From positions 84,229 through 148,228 of the forward strand of contig NZ_JACHHP010000003.1 of NCBI RefSeq assembly GCF_014202825.1: a stretch of DNA of 64,000 bases, in the 5' to 3' direction. Each line of letters opens with the position of its first letter. Within the stretch, counting starts at the first letter, position 1. The notes beneath the pieces were generated by a model that had not been told where the DNA came from, ran no database searches, and saw only the letters and a list, made by a program, of their open reading frames with translations. A program made the position numbers and the translations under genes. Shown piece after piece: positions 1 to 11,627 of the stretch. Source of the stretch: Chiayiivirga flava (GTDB taxonomy: Bacteria > Pseudomonadota > Gammaproteobacteria > Xanthomonadales > Xanthomonadaceae).

Positions 1-1976
<1,976 letters not shown>

Positions 1977-2102
1977 GCTCCGCTTCCTCCCTGTTCGTGT
2001 TTCGACTGCTTCTTTTTGAACGACCGCTGCGCGTGAAACGTGCGGAACGCGGCTTTTCAAGGATTGGAGCACACGCCCCCCACCCCTGCAAGGCGATCTT
2101 TC

Positions 2103-2564
2103 GTGAAAGACACGACCAATCGATGGCTCGGTGCGACGGGCCGCAGCGTCGCCCTCGTCGTGCTGTTGTGCATGCTGCTTGCCGGCTGCGGCAGGGCGCC
2201 GGCGGAGGAGCGCCTGCGCGATCGGTTCGAGGCCATGCGCACCGCGATGCTCGAGCGCAGGCCGGGCGATTTCATGGACGGCGTGGCCGAGGATTTCGTG
2301 GGCGAGGGCAATGCCGATCGTGCTGCATTGCACAACATCCTGCGCGCGCAGTTGCTGCGCAACAGCAGCCTGGGTGCCACGATCGGTCCGCTGGACATCG
2401 TCGTGGACGGCGACCGTGCCACGATGCAGTTCACGATGGTGCTCACCGGGGGCGCCGGCGGGTTCATTCCCGAACGCGCGAACGGCTGGTCGGTGAAGAG
2501 CGGCTGGCGCGACGGCGACGACGGCTGGCAGGTCTACTTCGCGCAGTGGGAACCGGTGTTGTAG
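2103..2564 (+). CDS. Small predicted lipoprotein, NTF2/SnoaL-like
   Basis: The product is about 153 residues. Near the N-terminus is a hydrophobic stretch ending in a lipobox (LLAGC, Cys at about residue 29), so it is probably an outer-membrane or periplasmic lipoprotein. The rest ([24 protein letters not shown]... and ...[13 protein letters not shown]) looks like an NTF2/SnoaL-type alpha+beta fold, often found in small exported proteins of unknown role. The GTG at 2103 is preceded by an AAGGCGA stretch and places the signal peptide correctly; an ATG at 2040 would add 21 residues. It is convergent with the MOSC gene. Function is unknown. Confidence 0.75.
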   Translation: MKDTTNRWLGATGRSVALVVLLCMLLAGCGRAPAEERLRDRFEAMRTAMLERRPGDFMDGVAEDFVGEGNADRAALHNILRAQLLRNSSLGATIGPLDIVVDGDRATMQFTMVLTGGAGGFIPERANGWSVKSGWRDGDDGWQVYFAQWEPVL

Positions 2565-2589
2565 CCGGACCGGGCGCGCGCGGCGCGGA

Positions 2590-3390
2590 TCATGCCGGCT
2601 CCAGCACCTCGACCGGATCGCCGACGCGCACCGTGCCGATGCCGCGCGGGATGAGATTCTGGCCGAAGGTGACCCCACCAGGACTGCGGCGGTAGCCGAC
2701 GAGCGTGCGCAGCGGTTCGCCGGCCGGGTCGCGCTCGCCGGTCGCGGGGTCGACGGTGGTGAAGACGCAGCGCGTGCAGGCCTTGACCACGTCGAACTCG
2801 ACCGCGCCGATGCGGATGCGGCGCCAGCGGTCTTCCGCGTGCGGTTCGGTGTCGGACACGACGAGGTTGGGCCGGAAGCGCTGCATCGTCACCGGCGTCG
2901 CCAGTCTGGCGTTGAGGGCGTCGAGCGCGGCCTGCGAGAGCAGCAGCAGCGGAAAGCCGTCGGCGAAGCTCACCTCGTCCCCCGCGACGGCGTAGGCCGG
3001 ATCGACCGGGCGCCGCGCGCCGTCGTCCATGAACACCAGACGCGCAGGCCGATCGAGCAGGCGGCTGATCCACGCGTCGGCGTCGGCATCGGCGGCGATC
3101 GCGTCCACCGTCGAACCCCAGACCGTCACGCGCGGACGCGGGGCGGCGTACTGCGGGTGGGCCCGGAGCGAGGTTCCGGAGGCGTCGAGCACCAGCACGT
3201 CACCCTCCGCATCGGCGCGCAACAGCACGAGCCTGCCGAGCTCGCGGCCGGTGAGAGCTCGCCCCGACATGTCGACGACCATCCAGCGGCGGTCCTGCGA
3301 CAGCCCGCGGGGCGTCACGTCGACGGCATCGCACGCCTGCGCGGCGGCGGACTTGAGCGGGTAGCGGTACAGCGCGGACAGCCGGGCCAT
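2590..3390 (-). CDS. MOSC domain protein (YcbX-like)
   Basis: This 266-residue protein has an N-terminal MOSC-N beta-barrel domain ([14 protein letters not shown]...) and a C-terminal MOSC domain. The C-terminal half carries the [16 protein letters not shown] segment, with the cysteine conserved in the YcbX/YiiM branch, and ends [13 protein letters not shown]...[10 protein letters not shown]. Family members bind molybdenum cofactor and can reduce N-hydroxylated compounds with an electron donor. No ferredoxin domain is fused here, so the donor must be separate. The ATG at 3390 begins the conserved domain directly, and the upstream open frame has no homologous features. Confidence 0.9.
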   Translation of the reverse strand: MARLSALYRYPLKSAAAQACDAVDVTPRGLSQDRRWMVVDMSGRALTGRELGRLVLLRADAEGDVLVLDASGTSLRAHPQYAAPRPRVTVWGSTVDAIAADADADAWISRLLDRPARLVFMDDGARRPVDPAYAVAGDEVSFADGFPLLLLSQAALDALNARLATPVTMQRFRPNLVVSDTEPHAEDRWRRIRIGAVEFDVVKACTRCVFTTVDPATGERDPAGEPLRTLVGYRRSPGGVTFGQNLIPRGIGTVRVGDPVEVLEPA

Positions 3391-3496
3391 GGCACGTGTT
3401 CGGCAGATGGGGGCGCGCATGGTCGCACGATGTCCGGATTCGCGACGCTGTGCTGTTTGCTTCCGGTGTCCTTCCCCAGCACGAGGCTGACCCTCC

Positions 3497-4570
3497 ATGT
3501 CCGGATTCCTGCGGTTGCTCTGCATCGCGGCGCTGGCGCTGACGTTTCCGGCGCAGGCCGCGCCCGTCGGCACCGCGTTCACTTACCAGGGCGAGCTGCG
3601 CCTCGCCAACGCGCCCGCCGACGGCACGTTCGACTTCGAGTTCGCCCTGTTCGACGCGCCCGATGCCATCGCACCGCTGGCCACGTCCGCTGCGCCCGAC
3701 ACGCCGGTGCAGGGCGGCCTCTTCACCGTGGCGCTCGATTACACCGACGTGCCGTTCGTGCAGGCGCAGGCCTATTTCCTCGAAGTCCGCGTGCGCTCCG
3801 GCAGCGACAGCGGCGGCTTCCAGGCATTGTTGCCGCGGCAGCCGATCACGCCGGTGCCCTACGCGATCAGCGCGCGCAGCGTGCAGCCCGGCGGTGTGGA
3901 GGCCGCGGCCATCGCGCCGCGGGCGGTCGGACAGGCGCAGCTTGCGGACGGCTCGGTCACGCTCGACAAGCTTGCGTTCGTGCCCGGCGACATCCAGGCA
4001 GTGGTTGCCGGCGACGGGTTGCTCGGCGGTGGCGGCAGCGGCGTCGTGGCGCTGACCATCGACCCGGCCTACACGCAGCGCCGCATCGGCAATGCGTGCG
4101 CACCGGGGTCGTACATCACCTCGGTGGATGTGCAGGGCGTGGCGACGTGCGGCGCGCCGAACGCGCAATCGCGCGTCGCAGGCACGCAGTTCATCGAGGA
4201 AAACTCGCTGATCGCGATTCCCTCGCAGCAGTTCGTCCAGCTCGCGCAGGTCGCGCTGCCGGCGATCGCCAGCGGCGCTATCGCCGTCACCGGGCACGTG
4301 CGTCTGGAGCATTCGGGCACGGCGCGCGAGTTGGTTCGCCTGACGATCTTTTCGGGCGGCTGCCCGCCGACATCGACGAGCCGCATCGGCGAGGCGCTGC
4401 ACACCTTGCCGACCCGCGCGGCCGGCGCCGCGGACAGCCACCTAGTGTCGATGACAGGATTCCGCACGGGCAACTATTCGGGCGGCGGCGTGGTGGCGCT
4501 CTGCGCGTACCGCAACGGTGTCGCGGGTGCGGTGTCGGCGTCGACACGCGGCCTGGTGGTGCATTGGTGA
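3497..4570 (+). CDS. Exported hypothetical protein, fibre-like repeats
   Basis: The product is 357 residues with a clear signal peptide (cleavage after about residue 21, FPAQA/AP). The first third, from about residue 28 (AFTYQGELRLANAPADGTFDFEF), is a beta-rich domain. It is followed by segments of the type PGGVEAAAIAPRAVGQAQLADGS, which resemble short repeats in exported tail-fibre-like proteins of Lysobacterales and myxobacteria. The C-terminal part is beta-rich with cysteines. It is translationally coupled to the next gene by a 4-bp GTGA overlap. Secreted or surface location is inferred; function is not known. Confidence 0.7.
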   Translation: MSGFLRLLCIAALALTFPAQAAPVGTAFTYQGELRLANAPADGTFDFEFALFDAPDAIAPLATSAAPDTPVQGGLFTVALDYTDVPFVQAQAYFLEVRVRSGSDSGGFQALLPRQPITPVPYAISARSVQPGGVEAAAIAPRAVGQAQLADGSVTLDKLAFVPGDIQAVVAGDGLLGGGGSGVVALTIDPAYTQRRIGNACAPGSYITSVDVQGVATCGAPNAQSRVAGTQFIEENSLIAIPSQQFVQLAQVALPAIASGAIAVTGHVRLEHSGTARELVRLTIFSGGCPPTSTSRIGEALHTLPTRAAGAADSHLVSMTGFRTGNYSGGGVVALCAYRNGVAGAVSASTRGLVVHW

Positions 4571-4866
4571 GCGCCGTCCGTCGCTGGCGATGGGCGATGC
4601 TCGGCGGGGCGATCGCGGCCGTGTTGCCGATGGCGTGGCAGGCCGCGATCGCCGCCCCGTCTGTGGGCGACGTCTACGTGCTGCAGCCGTCGCGCCCGCT
4701 GGGCGGTGGCGGCGCGTCGGCGGGTGGACTCTACCGGTTGCAGGGCGCCGTCGCGCAGCACGACGCGTCGGTCACCAGCAGCGGCGGCGCGTACGCGGTG
4801 CACGGCGGCATCCGCCGTGCGCGTGCCGCGCCCGCGTCGGCGCTGTTCTCCGACGGCTTCGAATGA
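4567..4866 (+). CDS. Small exported protein with LFSDGFE C-terminal tail
   Basis: This 99-residue product starts at a GTG that overlaps the stop of the preceding gene (GTGA), so the two are probably co-translated. It has an N-terminal signal sequence (about residues 8-31), a glycine-rich core, and ends SALFSDGFE. A nearly identical tail (LFSDSFED) ends the unrelated secreted protein at 17771-19396. I know of C-terminal ...DGFE tails on exported proteins of Lysobacterales but not of an assigned function. No domain is recognised. Confidence 0.7.
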   Translation: MSAVRRWRWAMLGGAIAAVLPMAWQAAIAAPSVGDVYVLQPSRPLGGGGASAGGLYRLQGAVAQHDASVTSSGGAYAVHGGIRRARAAPASALFSDGFE

Positions 4867-4871
4867 ATTCC

Positions 4872-4904
4872 GTGCGGTCGGCCCGGTGACGGCGCCGACC
4901 GCAC
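4872..4904. terminator. Stem-loop between convergent genes
   Basis: A perfect 11-bp inverted repeat (GTGCGGTCGGC at 4872-4882, GCCGACCGCAC at 4894-4904) with an 11-nt loop sits between the exported-protein gene and the end of acnA. There is no T tract, but position and stability suit a bidirectional terminator. Confidence 0.6.
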
Positions 4905-4913
4905 GACTGTGCG

Positions 4914-7670
<2,757 letters not shown>

Positions 7671-7880
7671 GGAAGGCTCCTGTGGCTGTTGGGTGGCGGC
7701 CTCGACGGGCATGCGCAGATTCGCGCAACTGCAGCGACCTGCGGGCATTATTGCCTATTCGTTGCGGAACCGATCATTGTGGGTGGTGTGCAGGTTGCGC
7801 ATGTGTCCGGGCGGTACGGTTTTTTTTGCGTTCTCCCCGTTCTCCGCTTTTCCCAGGCTCTGCGCCGCGGAACGGAGTTT

Positions 7881-8088
7881 TCCTTCTCCCCGCGGGAGAA
7901 GGTGCCGGCAGGCGGATGAGGGCGGCACGTTGAGGTTCTCCTCGCGCCTGCACCTCCGCGCCTTGGAGATGATTCCACCGATGCGGCTCGCTTTTTGCGA
8001 CAGCTGAATTCATTCGTGTGGTGTCTGGGCAACCTGTTGCGTGACGCCCTCATCCGCCTGCCGGCACCTTCTCCCGACGGGAGAAGGA
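7881..8088. repeat. Inverted pair of REP-like elements, copies b and c
   Basis: The gap from 7671 to 8186 holds no gene. Copy b (7881-7925) reads CCTTCTCCCCGCGGGAGAAGG, then GTGCCGGCAGGCGGATGAGGGC. Copy c (8044-8088) is the reverse complement of the same unit, so the two face each other 118 bp apart, as in a bacterial interspersed mosaic element. A T8 tract at 7820-7827 has no stem next to it. The acnA promoter should lie between 7671 and about 7800, but I could not place it. Confidence 0.8.
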
Positions 8089-8131
8089 ATGTTCCGTCCT
8101 GCGTCGCGGTCGCGAGGCGATCGGGCCGGCT

Positions 8132-8171
8132 TTGAGTATGCCTCTAAAGGTATGTACAATTCATGCATACT
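8132..8171 (+). promoter_or_regulatory. Promoter and operator of the toxin-antitoxin module
   Basis: TTGAGT (8132-8137), a 17-bp spacer and TACAAT (8155-8160) form a sigma70-like promoter just before the antitoxin gene. A perfect 7-bp inverted repeat, AGTATGC (8135-8141) and GCATACT (8165-8171), brackets the -10 hexamer, and a partial GTATG copy lies between. This is a plausible site for autorepression by the antitoxin. The predicted transcript start near 8167 lies downstream of an ATG at 8163, supporting translation from 8187. Confidence 0.65.
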
Positions 8172-8186
8172 TCAAGGGTGCCCGTC

Positions 8187-8471
8187 ATGGAAGCCACCGT
8201 CGCCGAACGCGGTCAGATCACGCTCCCGAAAGCCGTTCGCGATGCGCTCGGCCTGACCAAGGGCAGCGTGCTGAAGGTCGAGCTGGAGGGCAGCCGGATC
8301 GTCCTGCGCAAGAGCGTCGACGACGCGATTTCGCGCGCGCGCGGCCGCTTCAAGCTCGACGGTTTCGACACCACCGACGACGCCATGCGCGCCGTGCGCG
8401 GCCGTGCCCCCGGCGATCCGCTCGATCCGCCCGCCGCCGGGTCGGCCACGTCCGTCAAGCCACGCAAGTGA
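8187..8471 (+). CDS. vapB: AbrB/MazE-type antitoxin
   Basis: This 94-residue protein has an N-terminal SpoVT-AbrB swapped-hairpin DNA-binding domain (ATVAERGQITLPKAVRDALGL) of the kind found in VapB antitoxins. Its disordered C-terminal half (FDTTDDAMRAVRG...) probably wraps and inhibits the toxin. The ATG at 8187 follows AAGGG with suitable spacing and lies downstream of the predicted transcription start; the ATG at 8163 does not. It overlaps the toxin gene by 4 bp. It probably represses its own promoter at the inverted repeat around 8135-8171. Confidence 0.88.
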   Translation: MEATVAERGQITLPKAVRDALGLTKGSVLKVELEGSRIVLRKSVDDAISRARGRFKLDGFDTTDDAMRAVRGRAPGDPLDPPAAGSATSVKPRK

Positions 8472-8869
8472 TCGCGATCGATTCTTCCGTACTGGTCGAC
8501 CTGCTCGCCGACGGCCCGCAGGCCGACGCGGCCGAAGCCTGCCTGCGCCAATGCCTGACCAGCGGCGCCGTGGTGCTGTGCGGCGTGGTGCTGGCGGAAG
8601 TCTGCAGCGCACTGAAGGACGGCGCCGACGTGCTCGGCGTGCTCGAGGACATGGGCATCCGCGTCAACGCGATGGAAGCGAAATCCGCTCTGCGCGCCGG
8701 CGAGATGCAGCGCCGCTACCGCCAGCGCGGCGGCGAACGCACCCGCGCGGTGCCGGACTTCCTCATCGGCGCACACGCGCTGCTCCAGTGCAACGGCCTG
8801 ATCACGCGAGACGACCGCTTCTACCGCGACTACTTCAAGGGGCTGAAGCTGATCGTCCCGGCCGTTTGA
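8468..8869 (+). CDS. vapC: PIN-domain toxin (VapC-like RNase)
   Basis: This 133-residue PIN-domain protein starts at a GTG inside the antitoxin stop (GTGA). The acidic metal-binding residues expected of a PIN nuclease are present: Asp5 in IAIDSSVLVDLL, Glu44 in LAEV, Asp97 in VPDFLIGA and Asp116 in LITRDDRF. The toxin is therefore probably active as a Mg-dependent RNase. VapC toxins typically cut initiator tRNA or the sarcin-ricin loop; the target here cannot be read from sequence. It ends 75 bp before acnB, and no terminator is seen between, so some read-through into acnB is possible. Confidence 0.9.
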   Translation: MIAIDSSVLVDLLADGPQADAAEACLRQCLTSGAVVLCGVVLAEVCSALKDGADVLGVLEDMGIRVNAMEAKSALRAGEMQRRYRQRGGERTRAVPDFLIGAHALLQCNGLITRDDRFYRDYFKGLKLIVPAV

Positions 8870-8944
8870 ACCGATCCCCTGCACGAATCGCCACTCCATC
8901 CCGAACCCCGCATCCCGCCCGCTTCCCAGCAAGGACACCCGCAC

Positions 8945-11530
8945 ATGCTCGCCGCCTACCGCACCCATGCCGCCGAACGCGCCGCGCTCGGCATCCCGCC
9001 GCTGCCGCTCACCGCGCAGCAGACGGCCGACGTCATCGAACTGCTGAAAGCGCCGCCGGCAGGGGAGGAGGCGTTCCTCGTCGATCTCATCACGCATCGC
9101 GTGCCGGCGGGGGTGGACGACGCCGCCAAGGTGAAGGCGTCGTATCTCGCGGCCATCGCGTTCGGCACCGAAACCTGCGCGCTGATCCCGCGCGAACGCG
9201 CCACCGAGCTGCTCGGCACCATGCTCGGCGGCTACAACATCCATCCGCTGATCGACCTGCTCGACGACGCCGCCGTCGGCAGCATCGCGGCCGAGGCGCT
9301 GAAGAAGACGCTGCTGATGTTCGACGCCTTCCACGACGTGAAGGACAAGGCCGACCGTGGCAACGCGAACGCGCAGGCCGTGCTGCGCAGCTGGGCCGAC
9401 GCCGAATGGTTCACCTCGCGCCCGGAAGTTCCGCAATCGCTGACCGTCACCGTGTTCAAGGTCACCGGCGAAACCAACACCGACGACCTCTCGCCTGCAC
9501 CCGATGCCACCACGCGTCCGGACATTCCGCTGCACGCGCTCGCGATGCTCAAGAACAAGCGCGACGGCATCGTGCCGGAGGAGGACGGCAAGCGCGGCCC
9601 GGTCGCCTTCATCGAATCGCTCAAAGCCAAGGGCCATCTCGTGGCCTATGTCGGCGACGTGGTCGGTACCGGTTCGAGCCGCAAGTCCGCGACCAACTCG
9701 GTGCTGTGGTTCACCGGCGAGGACATTCCCTTCATCCCGAACAAGCGTTTCGGCGGCGTGTGCCTCGGCAACAAGATTGCGCCGATCTTCTACAACACGA
9801 TGGAAGATGCCGGCGCGCTGCCGATCGAACTCGACGTCTCGCAGATGCACATGGGCGATGTGATCGAGCTGCGCCCGTACGAGGGCAAGGCGCTCAAGAA
9901 CGGCCAGGTCATCGCCGAATTCCGGGTCAAGTCGGACGTGCTGTTCGACGAGGTGCGCGCCGGCGGCCGCATCCCGCTGATCGTCGGCCGCGGCCTCACC
10001 GCGAAGGCGCGCGAGGCGCTGGGCCTGCCGCCGTCGACGCTGTTCCGCCTGCCGCAGAATCCCACGGACACCGGCCGCGGCTACACCCTGGCGCAGAAGA
10101 TGGTCGGTCGCGCGTGCGGCCTGCCGGAAGGCACCGGAATCCGCCCGGGCACATACTGCGAACCGAAGATGACGTCGGTCGGCTCGCAGGACACCACCGG
10201 GCCGATGACGCGCGACGAGCTCAAGGATCTGGCGTGCCTGGGCTTCAGCGCGGATCTGGTGATGCAGTCGTTCTGCCACACCGCGGCCTATCCGAAGCCC
10301 GTCGACGTGAAGACGCACCACGAGCTGCCGGCCTTCATCAGCAACCGCGGCGGCATCTCGCTGCGACCCGGCGACGGGGTGATCCACTCGTGGCTCAACC
10401 GCATGCTGCTGCCGGACACGGTCGGCACCGGCGGCGATTCGCACACGCGCTTTCCGATCGGCATCTCGTTCCCCGCGGGCTCCGGGCTCGTCGCATTCGC
10501 CGCAGCCACCGGCGTGATGCCGCTCGACATGCCCGAATCGGTGCTCGTACGCTTCAAGGGCGCGATGCAGCCGGGCGTGACGCTGCGCGACCTCGTCAAC
10601 GCAATCCCCCTCTACGCGATCAAAGCCGGCCTGCTGACGGTGGCGAAGCAGGGCAAGAAAAACATCTTCTCCGGCCGCATCCTCGAAATCGAAGGTCTGC
10701 CGAACCTGAAGGTGGAGCAGGCGTTCGAACTGTCCGACGCCTCGGCCGAACGCTCCGCCGCCGGTTGCACGGTGCGCCTGGACAAGGCCCCGATCATCGA
10801 ATACATCAACAGCAACATCGCGCTGCTGAAGTGGATGATCGCGCAGGGCTACCAGGATCCGCGTTCGATCCGGCGCCGCATCGAGAAGATGCAAGCGTGG
10901 CTGGCCGATCCGCAGCTGCTCGAACCCGATGCGGATGCCGAGTACGCCGCCGTGATCGAGATCGATCTTGCCGACATCCACGAACCCATCCTCGCGGTGC
11001 CGAACGATCCGGACGATGTCAGGACGCTGTCGGAATGTTCTGGCGTCAAGATCGACGAGGTGTTCATCGGCTCGTGCATGACGAATATCGGTCATTTCCG
11101 CGCCGCGTCGAAACTGCTCGAAGGCAAGCGCGACATCCCGACGCGTCTGTGGGTGGCGCCGCCCACCAAGATGGATGCGAGCGAGCTGACCCGCGAGGGC
11201 CACTACGGCGTGCTCGGCGGTGCCGGTGCACGCATGGAGATGCCCGGCTGCTCGCTGTGCATGGGCAACCAGGCGCAGGTGCGCGAAGGCGCGACGGTGT
11301 TCTCGACCAGTACGCGCAACTTTCCGAATCGCCTCGGCAGGAACTCGAACGTGTACCTGGGTTCGGCCGAACTCGCCGCGATCTGCTCGCGCCTCGGCCG
11401 CATCCCGACCAGGGACGAGTACATGGCCGACATGGGCGTGCTCGACGCCAGCGGCACGGAGATCTACCGCTACATGAATTTCGACCGGATCGAGGAGTTC
11501 CGCGACGCGGGCGAACCAGCCGCGGCGTGA
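8945..11530 (+). CDS. acnB: Bifunctional aconitate hydratase 2 / 2-methylisocitrate dehydratase
   Basis: This 861-residue protein has AcnB's characteristic domain order: an N-terminal HEAT-like domain (about 1-160), then the swivel domain ([15 protein letters not shown]), then the catalytic domains. The [4Fe-4S] ligands are in SCMTNIGHF and CSLCMGNQ. The substrate segment [12 protein letters not shown] is near the C-terminus. It catalyses citrate-isocitrate conversion and, in many bacteria, 2-methylcitrate-cycle dehydration. Length equals the family norm (about 865). The ATG at 8945 follows AAGGACACC. Confidence 0.97.
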   Translation: MLAAYRTHAAERAALGIPPLPLTAQQTADVIELLKAPPAGEEAFLVDLITHRVPAGVDDAAKVKASYLAAIAFGTETCALIPRERATELLGTMLGGYNIHPLIDLLDDAAVGSIAAEALKKTLLMFDAFHDVKDKADRGNANAQAVLRSWADAEWFTSRPEVPQSLTVTVFKVTGETNTDDLSPAPDATTRPDIPLHALAMLKNKRDGIVPEEDGKRGPVAFIESLKAKGHLVAYVGDVVGTGSSRKSATNSVLWFTGEDIPFIPNKRFGGVCLGNKIAPIFYNTMEDAGALPIELDVSQMHMGDVIELRPYEGKALKNGQVIAEFRVKSDVLFDEVRAGGRIPLIVGRGLTAKAREALGLPPSTLFRLPQNPTDTGRGYTLAQKMVGRACGLPEGTGIRPGTYCEPKMTSVGSQDTTGPMTRDELKDLACLGFSADLVMQSFCHTAAYPKPVDVKTHHELPAFISNRGGISLRPGDGVIHSWLNRMLLPDTVGTGGDSHTRFPIGISFPAGSGLVAFAAATGVMPLDMPESVLVRFKGAMQPGVTLRDLVNAIPLYAIKAGLLTVAKQGKKNIFSGRILEIEGLPNLKVEQAFELSDASAERSAAGCTVRLDKAPIIEYINSNIALLKWMIAQGYQDPRSIRRRIEKMQAWLADPQLLEPDADAEYAAVIEIDLADIHEPILAVPNDPDDVRTLSECSGVKIDEVFIGSCMTNIGHFRAASKLLEGKRDIPTRLWVAPPTKMDASELTREGHYGVLGGAGARMEMPGCSLCMGNQAQVREGATVFSTSTRNFPNRLGRNSNVYLGSAELAAICSRLGRIPTRDEYMADMGVLDASGTEIYRYMNFDRIEEFRDAGEPAAA

Positions 11531-11547
11531 CGGCACGCGCCGACAGA

Positions 11548-11565
11548 CTGGCGCTGCCGCGCCAG
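11548..11565. terminator. Short hairpin between convergent acnB and rapA
   Basis: CTGGCGC (11548-11554), a TGCC loop and GCGCCAG (11559-11565) form a 7-bp stem in the 97-bp gap between the ends of acnB and rapA. No T tract follows, so this is a weak call. Confidence 0.4.
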
Positions 11566-11627
11566 CCTGCCGGCGGCATCGCTTGGAGCCCGCGCGCGGT
11601 TCAGCCCATCCGGCCCGGCGACGCGAC

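Noticed and set aside
3431-3508. Repeated ATGTCCGGATTC at 3431 and 3497 near the start of the exported protein
   Set aside because: It is twelve bases only, not flanked by similar sequence, and probably chance in a short region.
7820-7827. T8 tract in the acnA-vapB gap as a terminator
   Set aside because: No stable stem is adjacent on either strand, and no gene ends upstream of it on the plus strand.
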